This document shows, piece by piece, positions 50,712 through 59,473 of a DNA stretch of 64,000 nt. The stretch comes from an uncultured Porphyromonadaceae bacterium (GTDB lineage Bacteria > Bacteroidota > Bacteroidia > Bacteroidales > Muribaculaceae), in the NCBI GenBank assembly GCA_900555715.1, contig USMC01000008.1, positions 14,629 to 78,628 of the forward strand, written 5' to 3'. The notes beneath the pieces are model-generated. The model did not search any database. It was not told where the DNA came from and saw nothing but the letters and a program-made list of their open reading frames with translations. Each line of letters begins with the position of its first letter. Positions within the stretch are counted from its first letter, which is position 1. The translations under genes were made by a program, and so were the position numbers.

Positions 50712-51339
50712 GCTGCTCGTAGTCATGCTGCTCGGTGCATCGCTGAACGCTGCAGCAGAGACGCAGGAAAGCGTGTCGGCATACGAGCACCGTATGGCGC
50801 TCCGCGTCGAGCGGTGGAACCGGCTTATTCCGCGCATAGCCCTGCTGCAGTACGCCGGAGGAATGGGAACGGTATCGACAGGACCGGGATGGAGCTACGC
50901 GCGCGATCATTGTCTTGAAACCCATCTGCTCCTCGGCTTTATCCCTAAACGCTACAACAGACATGCCTACTGGACCCTTACGGCACGCGAGCTGTGGATG
51001 CCATGGAGGCTGCATATCCCTAAAACCAACTTTGAGGTTCGCCCGCTCACTGTGTCGCTGAGCGTGAACTCCATCCTTCATGAAGATTTCTGGAACAGCC
51101 AGCCCGACCGCTATCCCTCGGGCTACTACAGCATATCGACGCGCCTGCGCTTCCTTCTGGGACTCGGACAACGCTTTTCCTACAATATTCCCGAGAGCCG
51201 TAGGGTGTGGGGTCGGCGGTTTTCTTTCTACTATGAGGTATCGATATGCGACCTGTACGTCCGCCAGGCCATTCTCTACAAGGACATTCCGTTCCACGAC
51301 CTGCTGACCATAGGCGTGGGATTCATACATACGTTCTGA
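50680..51339 (+). CDS. Putative outer-membrane or periplasmic beta-rich protein, unknown
   Basis: A 219-residue protein with a signal peptide (FRLLVVMLLGASLNAAA), then beta-rich sequence: RIALLQYAGGMGTVSTGPGWSY, LETHLLLGFIPKR, FEVRPLTVSLSVNSIL and RFSFYYEVSICDLYVRQAI. The end GVGFIHTF, with a final aromatic, suggests a small outer-membrane barrel. No known family was recognised. The start lies inside the metallophosphoesterase gene, so the two are translated together; a second ATG at 50686 is possible. It might help anchor or feed the phosphoesterase (inference). Confidence 0.65.
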   Translation: MVMRWRKWSFRLLVVMLLGASLNAAAETQESVSAYEHRMALRVERWNRLIPRIALLQYAGGMGTVSTGPGWSYARDHCLETHLLLGFIPKRYNRHAYWTLTARELWMPWRLHIPKTNFEVRPLTVSLSVNSILHEDFWNSQPDRYPSGYYSISTRLRFLLGLGQRFSYNIPESRRVWGRRFSFYYEVSICDLYVRQAILYKDIPFHDLLTIGVGFIHTF

Positions 51340-51379
51340 AAAAACGGACCCAGTTCACATCGTCTTGTAAGAACTGTTC

Positions 51380-52195
51380 TTATTTCAGCAGTTTTCTATC
51401 GTTGTTGCCGCTTTCCAATACGCTCATCTGATGAATGGCTATCTGATTCAGCTTTACAAGCCGCTCGCTCTGCGTCATGCCCTGCTCGATGAAAACCGCA
51501 TTGAGGTTTTCCATGTTCGACAGGCAGATAAGCTCGTTGATTGTGGCGTAGTCGCGTATATTGCCTTTTATGTCGGGATGAGCTTCGCGCCATTGCTTTG
51601 CCGTTACGCCGAACATCGCAACATTCAGCACATCGGCTTCATTAGCGTAGATGATGCTAGCCTGTGCAGGTGTAACTTCCGTAGGAACAAGGTTCTGCTT
51701 TATTGCATCGGTGTGTATGCGATAGTTGATTTTCGACAGTTCGCGTTTTGCCGTCCAACCCAACAACCTTTGTTCCTCCGTCTTTAATCGTTGAAATTCC
51801 TCAATAAGATAAAGTTTGAACGGCACACTTATTGCTGAACCAAACTCAAAGGCGATATCCTTGTGGGCGTATGTTCCACCATAACGACCTTTCTTCACGA
51901 TTATGCCAATCGCATTCGTGCGTTCGATCCACTCCGAAGCACTTAATACAAACGATGGCAAGCCTGCGCTCATTCTAAAGTGGTCAAATTCGACCACTTT
52001 AAAATGAGGATTATGAATCACCTCCCATGTGCCGAGAAATTCAATAGTATAGCGGTTCCGTAACCAATTCTTGATTATATCGGCAGAACGGTTATCACCC
52101 TCTTTGGCAGTTGCCATATCTGTGAGGGAGATATAGTCCTGTTCTTCTAACGATAGAACAGTAATAGGAGTATTTTGAACGATGATTTTAGACAT
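51380..52195 (-). CDS. KilA-N domain protein
   Basis: A 271-residue protein. The N-terminal part has a KilA-N DNA-binding-like domain (ITVLSLEEQDYISLTDMA, KNWLRNRYTIEFLGTWE, HFKVVEFDHFR, KGRYGGTYAHKDIAFEFGSAIS). The C-terminal part is helical (FKLYLIEEFQRLKTEEQRLLGW and onward). The domain is common in phages and phage-derived genes. Bacteroidetes hold many chromosomal copies in which it acts alone; their role is unknown. The ATG at 52195 is preferred because the longer frame runs back into the flippase gene. It is AT-richer than neighbours. It is 76 bases downstream of the flippase gene and may or may not share its transcript. Confidence 0.83.
   Translation of the reverse strand: MSKIIVQNTPITVLSLEEQDYISLTDMATAKEGDNRSADIIKNWLRNRYTIEFLGTWEVIHNPHFKVVEFDHFRMSAGLPSFVLSASEWIERTNAIGIIVKKGRYGGTYAHKDIAFEFGSAISVPFKLYLIEEFQRLKTEEQRLLGWTAKRELSKINYRIHTDAIKQNLVPTEVTPAQASIIYANEADVLNVAMFGVTAKQWREAHPDIKGNIRDYATINELICLSNMENLNAVFIEQGMTQSERLVKLNQIAIHQMSVLESGNNDRKLLK
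51970..52007. repeat. 16-bp inverted repeat inside the KilA-N gene
   Basis: TCATTCTAAAGTGGTC (51970-51985) and GACCACTTTAAAATGA (51992-52007) pair at 15 of 16 positions around a six-base loop. It codes for part of HFKVVEFDHFRM, so the coding sequence itself is a palindrome. Confidence 0.7.
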
Positions 52196-52271
52196 TATTT
52201 CAGATATGGCGTATATGCCAATATGCGAAGTTACACATTTCTGCTGACATACAGCATATTCCCTCGAATCT

Positions 52272-53732
52272 CTATTTTCTGATTGCGCGGAAGGCGAGGA
52301 GGGCGGAGGGGATGAGCATGACGGAAGCGGAGAGGGGACCGTAGCAGCGGTCGAGTGCGAAGGCGATGCCGCCGATGGCAAGTACTGTCGCAAGAAGGAG
52401 TAGTATGCCTTTGTTGAGGTGCAGACCGTAGCGGAAGCGGCAGATTGAGAAGGTTATGACGCTGTACAATCCATACCATATTATATAGGCGACTCCAAGA
52501 CCTGCAAAGCCGTAGGCGTTATATAGCGGTATGTTCAGAATGAGATAGAAAGCGGAGCTGACAGTTTCGGAGACAACGTAGATGCGACCGTCGCCTTTTG
52601 CGGGCATTACGAAAGCAAGAGGCCAGGAGAAGGCACGGAACGCCGTGCCGAGGATGGCAAAGGCGATGTAGGGAATGACAGCATCGAAAGCGCTGGAATA
52701 TAGGATGTTGACAATTAGCTCCTTCGCGCATATAAACGCTACTATCACAGGTGCGAGAATCGACAGGATGACCCGTATTTCGTGCGCTACTATCACTTCG
52801 GCGCGGTGCGTGTGCATCACCGTTGCCGAAAGACGCGGATAGAATTCCATTGAAATTGATGTGAAAATCAGTCCGATGTAGCTGTTTATCAATGTGTACC
52901 CCGACTGATAGAAACCTACTATGTTATTGGAACCTGTCCTGTTTAGGTAAGCGATGAAGATATATGACGCCAGCAGGGTCACCGAAGAGCTGATTGTCAT
53001 ATAAAGTCCGAGCGACAGCATTCCGCGTCCCTGGCGTATGTCGGAGCGCAGGTGCGAGGCGAAATTTCGCGTTCTGCCATGACGGGCTTTTTGCCAGATA
53101 CTGCGTAATTTTCTGTCGGAGAAGAGGAGGGCGAAGAAAAGCGACGATACGGAGAAGAGGAGCAGGACAGGCACTATGCTGTCGATGCGGAAAAAATAGA
53201 AGAGCGGCAGCGACAGCAGCGACGATGTCAGCGACGAGTATAGCGTCGCTTTTGCGAGCCGGCGCAGACGTTCGCGTCCCTGCATGATAGCGAGTTCGCC
53301 CTGAGCGACGGCGGACAGAAGCATGATGGCTGACAGGATGATGAACGGAACAGTGTGGTCGAAATCGCCGAACTGAATCCATCCGAGCAGCGGCGAGGCA
53401 GCGATGAATATGACGGTTCCGGCGATGCCGAGAAACAGGGCGAGCCGGCGCACGAGTGCGGTTGTCTTTTCCGCCTGCACGGGTTTGTCTTTGTCGAGCG
53501 ACAGGTCGCGCACAGCGCTCTGGCGCAGGTTGAGCTGTGTGGTATTCGACATGAATTCTGTCGTGGAGTGATAGATCGCCATCAGTCCCACGCCCGCCGG
53601 TCCTATCCAGATGGCGGCGAGCTTCGTCCGGATGACGGCACACAGGATATGCATCACCTGCACACCTCCGAAGATGCTCAGCGCTTTGAGGATGCGCTTC
53701 GTCGTCGGCGATTGTGACGCCCTGTCTTTCAT
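52272..53732 (-). CDS. Oligosaccharide/lipid flippase (Wzx / O-antigen translocase family)
   Basis: A 486-residue membrane protein with about 12-14 hydrophobic helices. N-terminal QVMHILCAVIRTKLAAIWIGPAGVGLMAIYHS is given here as key parts: RTKLAAIWIGPAGVGLMAIY near residue 35 and LNLRQSAVRDLS near 67. LSLGLYMTISSSVTLLASYIF marks the central helices, and YPRLSATVMHTHRAEVIVAHE is typical of Wzx/RfbX polysaccharide transporters. The protein should flip lipid-linked sugar units across the inner membrane. No glycosyltransferase genes are near, so its substrate is open. It overlaps the EnvC-like gene by 4 bases at the end of the metG operon. Confidence 0.85.
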   Translation of the reverse strand: MKDRASQSPTTKRILKALSIFGGVQVMHILCAVIRTKLAAIWIGPAGVGLMAIYHSTTEFMSNTTQLNLRQSAVRDLSLDKDKPVQAEKTTALVRRLALFLGIAGTVIFIAASPLLGWIQFGDFDHTVPFIILSAIMLLSAVAQGELAIMQGRERLRRLAKATLYSSLTSSLLSLPLFYFFRIDSIVPVLLLFSVSSLFFALLFSDRKLRSIWQKARHGRTRNFASHLRSDIRQGRGMLSLGLYMTISSSVTLLASYIFIAYLNRTGSNNIVGFYQSGYTLINSYIGLIFTSISMEFYPRLSATVMHTHRAEVIVAHEIRVILSILAPVIVAFICAKELIVNILYSSAFDAVIPYIAFAILGTAFRAFSWPLAFVMPAKGDGRIYVVSETVSSAFYLILNIPLYNAYGFAGLGVAYIIWYGLYSVITFSICRFRYGLHLNKGILLLLATVLAIGGIAFALDRCYGPLSASVMLIPSALLAFRAIRK

Positions 53733-54916
53733 TGGTCGCGAAGCCAGTCGGCGGGGTTAAGTTTGTCTTTTTCGTGGCGCACTTCAAAGTGCAGCCGCGT
53801 GCGTCCCGATGCGTCGGAGGTGACGGCGCCGAGCGACTGACCGGCTTCTACCTTCTGCCCTTTGCGTACTTTGAGCCCGTCGATGCCGGCGTAGACGGTG
53901 AGATATTCGCCGTGGCGTATGAGAACCACGTTGTCGAAGCCGTCCATGACAATCACCATGCTCACCGTGCCGGGGAACACGGCGCAGGCCTGCGCCCCGC
54001 GGGTGGTCTCGAAGTCGACGCCGTTGTTCTGCATCTGTACTCTTTCGAGCTCGCTGTGCGTATGCCTTCCGAAGTCCGACACTATTGTGGCATCGCGGTC
54101 GATGGGCAAGGGCAGTTTCCCTTTGTTTGCGGCGAAGGAACCGGACAGCTTGGCGTCTCCGCCCTTGCGCTGTTTGTCCTGCGGCTTTGTCTTGCGGGCT
54201 TCTTCCTCGATGATTCTGTTGAGTTCGTCGTCAAGCTTGCGGGCGAGACGTTCCTGCTCGCGCAGCACGCGGTCGAGATTCTTTCCCTGCCGCCTCAGCG
54301 AGCCTACTACGGCATTTGCCTTTCGTTTCTGTTCGAGCAGTGTGCGCTCTATGGATGCAATGCTGTCGATGTCGGCAGCGAGGGCACTCTGGAGCGAGTC
54401 GAGTTCTTTGTTCTGTCTGCGCAGGCGCTCCGTTGTGGCTTTCAGGTGCCGTGCTTTTTCTTTCTGCATCATTGCCAGCTCGCTGAGATAGCGAATTCGG
54501 CTGCGTGCCTTGGCAAAAGAGCCGGAGGCGAAGATATATGCGGCGTCCGACGACAGATGCCGCTGGTTGCGGATAGTGCGCAGTGTGGCGGCGTATGATT
54601 GACGGAGCGATTTGAGCAGGCGGGTGTTCTCTTTGATGCTGTCGGCAAGCGTCGCGCTTTCGTGACGCAGATTCTCTGCGGAGCCGCGCAACTCGCCGGC
54701 TTCCTTCTGCTTGCGGCGCATGTTGCCTTCGATGCTCTGGAGGTTCTTGAGCTCTTCGGAAGTGCGTGCGGCGTTGTCGTCGAGCTGACGGCGTGTGTTC
54801 TCTATCTTGCGCGCTGTCTCCTGCTTCTCGGTGCGTACGGTTGCGGATGTCCGCCGCTGTGCTGATACAAGCGGTATTGCAATGAGAATAGCAAGAAGAA
54901 ATGTGATTTGGCGCAT
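53729..54916 (-). CDS. EnvC-like murein hydrolase activator (degenerate LytM/M23)
   Basis: A 395-residue periplasmic protein. A signal peptide ends VSAQ-RRT; residues about 25-245 are a long coiled coil (RKIENTRRQLDDNAART, MQKEKARHLKATTERLRRQNKELDSLQ in parts). The C-terminal 115 residues are a LytM fold (VSDFGRHTHSELERVQMQNNGVDF, RTRLHFEVRHEKDKLNPADWL). Zinc ligands are degraded: NNGVD lacks the first His of HxxxD, and RLHFE lacks the first His of HLHFE. This is the EnvC type, which activates cell-wall amidases rather than cutting murein itself. Confidence 0.85.
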   Translation of the reverse strand: MRQITFLLAILIAIPLVSAQRRTSATVRTEKQETARKIENTRRQLDDNAARTSEELKNLQSIEGNMRRKQKEAGELRGSAENLRHESATLADSIKENTRLLKSLRQSYAATLRTIRNQRHLSSDAAYIFASGSFAKARSRIRYLSELAMMQKEKARHLKATTERLRRQNKELDSLQSALAADIDSIASIERTLLEQKRKANAVVGSLRRQGKNLDRVLREQERLARKLDDELNRIIEEEARKTKPQDKQRKGGDAKLSGSFAANKGKLPLPIDRDATIVSDFGRHTHSELERVQMQNNGVDFETTRGAQACAVFPGTVSMVIVMDGFDNVVLIRHGEYLTVYAGIDGLKVRKGQKVEAGQSLGAVTSDASGRTRLHFEVRHEKDKLNPADWLRDQ

Positions 54917-54925
54917 AATTATGTT

Positions 54926-55789
54926 TCAGAGTTTTTTCAGCATTTTGTAGAGCTCATCGGAGTTGACACGGCGTGCCTTGGACGATATTTTAGGAGGCTT
55001 TATCGCCTGAGTGTCGTTCCACCGGGCTTTGCTGAGTGTAGGCGTGAGTTCAACCGCGACGTCTTTCCCGTTGATGCCCGTTGTCACGCTGATATCGCCT
55101 GCCGCTATGCCGGCGTCTGTCGCTTCGTGTCCGGTGAAGGCGCACCGCACGGGGAGACCTGCCGCCGGCGTTATCTCCATCCCGACAAGCACAGGTGCTT
55201 CGTCGCCTATGCGTATGGCGCTATAGCTCCATTCGATGCCGGCGGGCGTCTTTTTAGGATAGAAACTGAAAGCGGCGTTTTCTTTTTTGTCGAATTTAAA
55301 TTCCTTGATGTCCGAAGCGTTGAGCGCCGGAGCGCCCGGAACGAACACCTGACCGAGGAGGATACTCTGGATGTTGGCGAGGGTTATGCCATATTTTTCT
55401 GACAGTTCGGCAACTGGCGCGGAGTAGTACAGGTTCATCGCTTTTGCGTATATGAGAACGGAATCGTTGTCGGCGTAGGCAGACGCCACTTCCATTCCGA
55501 ACATGCGCATCGACACAAGTATGCTTTCTCCCTGCCGCATCTTCATTGTGCCTGATATGCTGAAACTCTTCGGAGATGTCATAGACACCCTCACTGGCAT
55601 CGTGACGCTCTCCCAGAGGGTATACGACTGTGCAAGCGCTGCGAAGTCGGTTTTCGCATCGGTGTTCACTTCCAGTCCTGATGCATCTCCGTAGTCGGGA
55701 GCGACAGTGGCGCGGCGGCTACCGCAGGAGCTGAGCAGCGCGACGGCAACGGCGGTGGCAAGTGCGAAATATATGTTTCTCGCAGTCAT
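54926..55789 (-). CDS. DUF4292 lipoprotein
   Basis: A 287-residue lipoprotein with Cys in ALLSSC near residue 22. The rest is a beta-rich fold of LolA/LolB-like character: SMTSPKSFSISGTMKMRQGE, ILVSMRMFGMEVASAYADND, MNLYYSAPVAELSEKYGITL. DUF4292 proteins in Bacteroidetes sit beside EnvC-like and TPR genes and may help lipoprotein or LPS handling; this role is inferred from fold and context. It lies 9 bases before the EnvC-like gene and 6 bases after the TPR gene. Confidence 0.8.
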   Translation of the reverse strand: MTARNIYFALATAVAVALLSSCGSRRATVAPDYGDASGLEVNTDAKTDFAALAQSYTLWESVTMPVRVSMTSPKSFSISGTMKMRQGESILVSMRMFGMEVASAYADNDSVLIYAKAMNLYYSAPVAELSEKYGITLANIQSILLGQVFVPGAPALNASDIKEFKFDKKENAAFSFYPKKTPAGIEWSYSAIRIGDEAPVLVGMEITPAAGLPVRCAFTGHEATDAGIAAGDISVTTGINGKDVAVELTPTLSKARWNDTQAIKPPKISSKARRVNSDELYKMLKKL

Positions 55790-55795
55790 TATGGT

Positions 55796-57625
55796 CTATT
55801 CAAAAAAATATGTTCCTTGTTTCACTTTCTTTTGTATCAGCTCATTTCCGGGGTCGAGCTCAAGAGCCTTTTTCCAGAATTCTCTGGATTTTTCGGGCAG
55901 CTGGTTCCAGAAGTATATGTCGCCGGCGTGATCGAAAACCTCTGCCGAAGGTGTCTTTTCGGAAATATCGTCTTCAGTGCCGTTTTCGCCTACGATGGCG
56001 GGATTGATTTCTTCCGGTTTCTTCCCTTCCGGTGCTATGCCGTAGGCAGCGAGGGCTTTGTCGATCACTTCGCGGGCTTTGGCATAGTCCTTCTTTTTGA
56101 AGAGCACCCATGCATAGGTGTCGAGGAACGTCTCGTTCCAGGGCTGCGCCGCACACGCTATGGAGGCATATAGTTCGGAATTGTCGAGGTCGGTGTTGCT
56201 GACAGCGTTGAAATACGCCCAGTTGTTCATCGCCATATAGTTGTCGGGATTGAGGTCGATGGCTTTCTTATATTCTCTTGCGGCATCGTCGTTGAGTCCG
56301 AGTTTGCTGAGGATGTCGCCTCTTGAGGCGTGCAGGGTCGATTCGAGGATTTTGTTGGACAGATGCAGCGTGTCGATGCCGTCGAGTGTTTCGAGGGCTT
56401 CTTCCGTTTCGCCGCGCATCATCTGCGCTGTGGCGAGTGTATACTGGAATGTTCCGCGTTCAGGGTACATCTCAAGTCCCTTTCTCGACGTCTGTTCCGC
56501 TCTGACGGTATCATCGGTGTTGAAATAGAGCATCACCAGATCGTCCCATCTTCTCGGGTCTGACGGGTCGAGGTCGATGCTGTAGCTCAGTTGCTCGGCG
56601 GCTTCTTCTTTCTGTCCTATCGCGGAGAGGTAGCTGGCGTAGAAGTCGTGCAGTTCCGCTTCTCCGGGGTTTATCTGTTGCAGGACGCCGAACATCTGCC
56701 CGATGCGGTTCCATTGCGCCGTGTCGGTGTAGAGTTTCTGCACATATCCGGTCAGGAGTCTGAATTTTTCGTCGAAAGGCAGCTCCTGCGATTCGAGGGC
56801 GCGGAACACTTCGCGGTCGTACGCGATGCTGTCGCCGCGGTTTCTGAAAAATTCGGCGCGCGACAGATACACCATTCCGTCCTCGGGGTCGATGGCGGCG
56901 GCGCGGTTGTAGAAAGCAAGAGCGGAGTCGGGTTTCCCGATGTGCTCGAAGACATTTCCTATCAGCAGTTGTGCGCTGATATCTGCCGGAGCGCTTTTGC
57001 CGAGCTTGTCGAGCTGCCGGAGTATGGCAGAGGTGTCGTTGCGGAGCAGATATGCCGATACTTTGTTGTAGGTCAGTTGCGTGTTCGGTCCGGTGGCGTT
57101 TTCGAGTCTGTCGAGGATGGCGAGCCCTCGGTTATAGTCGGTGGTGTCGAGTCCGTTCTGATAGCGTGCCAGAAGCGATGTGGCGAGGTTGAACGCGGGG
57201 TCGGTGCGCTGTGGCTCGAGGCTGTCGAGAGTCTGCCAGGCGTCGATGACGTCGTCGAGACGGCGCATGGAGTTTGCGACGCTGACAAATGTCCTGGCGT
57301 ATATGTCGTTTGTCGGTTCGGCGTAGAATCGTGTTTTCAGAGCTTCGTATGCTTTTTCCGCCGTTACTGAATCGGCAGGCAGTTGCAGCTGTATCTCGGC
57401 TATGCGCGCGGCAATGAAGGTGTCGTTCGGCAGTAGTGTCTGGGCACGGCGCAAGAGATAGAAATAGTCGTCGTAGCGGTTGTCCTCGAAAGCCTGCGAA
57501 GCCTCGAGGAAAATATAGTCGGCTTTGCGGCGGTCGGCATCGCCGGGCGTCCTGGCAAAGATGACGGATACTGTCGCCGCTATGGCGATGAAAGCAGGTA
57601 GAAGTCGAAAACGCGTATGTCTCAC
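55796..57625 (-). CDS. TPR-repeat protein
   Basis: A 609-residue protein with an N-terminal membrane or signal segment (LLPAFIAIAATVSVIFAR) and many tetratricopeptide-like helical repeats: ALAFYNRAAAIDPEDGMVYLSRAEFFRN near residue 245, EEAAEQLSYSIDLDPSDPRRW, DDAAREYKKAIDLNPDNYMAMNN and the last near EKSREFWKKALELDPGNEL, each quoted in part. Such proteins act as assembly scaffolds in envelope processes. The GTG at 57625, 8 bases after the dut stop, is preferred to an upstream frame overlapping dut. The DUF4292 gene follows after 6 bases. Confidence 0.8.
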   Translation of the reverse strand: MRHTRFRLLPAFIAIAATVSVIFARTPGDADRRKADYIFLEASQAFEDNRYDDYFYLLRRAQTLLPNDTFIAARIAEIQLQLPADSVTAEKAYEALKTRFYAEPTNDIYARTFVSVANSMRRLDDVIDAWQTLDSLEPQRTDPAFNLATSLLARYQNGLDTTDYNRGLAILDRLENATGPNTQLTYNKVSAYLLRNDTSAILRQLDKLGKSAPADISAQLLIGNVFEHIGKPDSALAFYNRAAAIDPEDGMVYLSRAEFFRNRGDSIAYDREVFRALESQELPFDEKFRLLTGYVQKLYTDTAQWNRIGQMFGVLQQINPGEAELHDFYASYLSAIGQKEEAAEQLSYSIDLDPSDPRRWDDLVMLYFNTDDTVRAEQTSRKGLEMYPERGTFQYTLATAQMMRGETEEALETLDGIDTLHLSNKILESTLHASRGDILSKLGLNDDAAREYKKAIDLNPDNYMAMNNWAYFNAVSNTDLDNSELYASIACAAQPWNETFLDTYAWVLFKKKDYAKAREVIDKALAAYGIAPEGKKPEEINPAIVGENGTEDDISEKTPSAEVFDHAGDIYFWNQLPEKSREFWKKALELDPGNELIQKKVKQGTYFFE

Positions 57626-57632
57626 AAGTCTG

Positions 57633-58079
57633 TTACTTTGTTCCGGTATGTCCGAACCCTCCTTCGCCCCTTTCAGTTTCTGCGAGCTCGTCGACCGGCT
57701 CCCACACAATCTGCGGGACCTCGGCGAGAACCATCTGGCATATCCTGTCGGAATTGTTGACGGTGAACGGTTTTTCGGAAAGATTTATAAGTATAACACA
57801 TAACTCGCCCCGATAGTCGGCATCAATGGTGCCGGGAGTGTTTAAAAGTGTTATTCCTTCCTTGATGGCGAGACCGCTGCGCGGGCGGAGCTGTATTTCG
57901 TAGCCGTCCGGAATTGCGACGCGCAGACCGGTGGGTACGAGAGCCCTCTGCCCCGGCATTATTGTCATGGGCTCCTTCAGCGATGCCCGCAGGTCCATCC
58001 CTGCCGATGAGGTAGTGGAATAGGCGGGCAGCGGATGCCCTGAGGTGTTCACCACCTGTATTTTTACTTTTGTAGACAT
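57633..58079 (-). CDS. dut: dUTP diphosphatase
   Basis: A 148-residue trimeric dUTPase that turns dUTP into dUMP. All five family motifs are seen: SSAGMDLRA near residue 24, RPRSGLAIKEGI near 66, NTPGTIDADYRGEL near 80, DRICQMVLAEV near 110 and RGEGGFGHTG at the end. The length is usual. It is in an operon with 4 bases to the small secreted protein gene before it and 7 bases to the TPR start after it. Confidence 0.95.
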   Translation of the reverse strand: MSTKVKIQVVNTSGHPLPAYSTTSSAGMDLRASLKEPMTIMPGQRALVPTGLRVAIPDGYEIQLRPRSGLAIKEGITLLNTPGTIDADYRGELCVILINLSEKPFTVNNSDRICQMVLAEVPQIVWEPVDELAETERGEGGFGHTGTK

Positions 58080-58083
58080 GTTA

Positions 58084-58428
58084 TCAGAGATTTATGCGCC
58101 TTGTCGTCGAGCCTGCCTTGAGGATGTAGACTCCGCGCCTGTTGAGTGTCAGCCGTATGGTGCCGGGTTTGACCTGCTTCGATGTGATGAGCTGACCGAG
58201 GATGGAATATATTTCTATCTTGACAGGCTTCGACACAGAGATGTAGATCATGCCCTGACGGCACGATATGTCGACGCTGTCGTGTGCCGGCAGCTCGTCG
58301 CGGTTCTCGCTGCTGTCTGCTGTGGCAATCTGTTCCCATACGGGCGATTTTCCATCGTTCTGCGCCGTGGCGGCGGGCGCGCATGCGGCAGCGAGCAGCA
58401 GGACTATATGCAGGAGTTTCTTTTTCAT
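58084..58428 (-). CDS. Small secreted protein resembling a T9SS C-terminal sorting domain
   Basis: A 114-residue protein. A signal peptide ends ATA-QNDG. After about 35 linker residues the C-terminal part, MIYISVSKPVKIEIYSILGQ, LITSKQVKPGTIRLTLNRRG and VYILKAGSTTRRINL, has the spacing of the Por secretion tail (type IX sorting) domain: a strand with 'IEIYSILGQ', then 'GxYxLK' and an 'R-I' ending. Alone, without a cargo domain, such a domain is unusual; it may be a free periplasmic beta-sandwich instead. The gene overlaps the asparaginase stop by one base. Confidence 0.65.
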   Translation of the reverse strand: MKKKLLHIVLLLAAACAPAATAQNDGKSPVWEQIATADSSENRDELPAHDSVDISCRQGMIYISVSKPVKIEIYSILGQLITSKQVKPGTIRLTLNRRGVYILKAGSTTRRINL

Positions 58429-59471
58429 CAGTGGCGGGGTACAAGGGTTAGTTCTCCGGCTATGGGCACAGCTATGCGCCTGGCGACTTCGCCGGGTTCG
58501 AGCCCGAGACCGAAGAGGAACATCATTTTTGTCAGTGCCGCCTCGAATGTGAGGTCATGACCGGAGACAACGCCGGTGCCGGCGAGAATTTCACCGGCTT
58601 CATATCTTCCGTAGTGTACGCCGCCGTTGAGACACTGAGTCACGTTGACGACCACCACGCCGCGTTCGACAGTCTCGCGCAGGGCGTCGACAAGCCATCG
58701 CCATGTCGGGGCGTTGCCCGTGCCGTATGTGCGCAGGACGATGCCTTTGATTCCGGGTGTGGCGAGAAGGTGGCGGAAGACGTGCTCGCTAAGACCGGGA
58801 AAGAGGTCGATGGACATCACGTTCGGGTTCAGATCGTAATGTACGACAAGTTTTGTGGGCCGGTCGATGCGGCTGAGGGCGTCGCGGTCGAAGTGTATGC
58901 CGAGTCCTATCTTGGCGAGGGCGGGGTAGTTGTAGCTTTTGAAAGCATTGAAGTTGTCGGCACTGCGTTTTGTGGCGCGGTTTCCGCGCCAGAGGTAGTT
59001 CTCGAACAGTATCGCTACTTCGCGTACGGTCGACTGACCGTATGAGTCGCGGTCGGCGGCTATCTGGAGCGCCGTGATGAGGTTTTCCTCGCCGTCGGTG
59101 CGCACTTCGCCGATAGGCAGCTGCGAACCCGTGATTATGACGGGTTTGTTGAGGTTGATGAGCATGAACGACAGCGCCGAGGCAGTGTATGCCATGGTGT
59201 CTGTGCCGTGGAGGACGACGAAACCGTCGTAGTGCTCGTAGTTGTCGGCTATCGCTTTTGCAATCGCCTGCCAGTGCCGTATGTCCATATCGGACGAATC
59301 AATAGGCTCGAACTGTATGTTGTCTATTTCATAGTCGAGCATCTTGATTTTGGGCACATTGTCGATGAGGTGCGAGAAGTCGAAAGGCCGCAGGGCCTTC
59401 GACTCCGGGTCCTCTATCATACCGATGGTGCCTCCGGTATAGATGATGAGTATCTTAGGTTTTGGCAGCAT
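58428..59471 (-). CDS. ansA: Type I L-asparaginase
   Basis: A 347-residue cytoplasmic asparaginase, making aspartate and ammonia. Motifs: IYTGGTIGMIED near residue 9 (catalytic Thr), VLHGTDTMAYTASAL near 85 (second catalytic Thr and Asp), TGSQLPIGEVRTDGEEN near 112 and QCLNGGVHYGRYEAG near 280. There is no signal peptide. The ATG at 59471 is used, because the longer frame to 59615 runs into metG. It follows metG after 2 bases. Confidence 0.9.
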   Translation of the reverse strand: MLPKPKILIIYTGGTIGMIEDPESKALRPFDFSHLIDNVPKIKMLDYEIDNIQFEPIDSSDMDIRHWQAIAKAIADNYEHYDGFVVLHGTDTMAYTASALSFMLINLNKPVIITGSQLPIGEVRTDGEENLITALQIAADRDSYGQSTVREVAILFENYLWRGNRATKRSADNFNAFKSYNYPALAKIGLGIHFDRDALSRIDRPTKLVVHYDLNPNVMSIDLFPGLSEHVFRHLLATPGIKGIVLRTYGTGNAPTWRWLVDALRETVERGVVVVNVTQCLNGGVHYGRYEAGEILAGTGVVSGHDLTFEAALTKMMFLFGLGLEPGEVARRIAVPIAGELTLVPRH

Positions 59472-59473
59472 GG

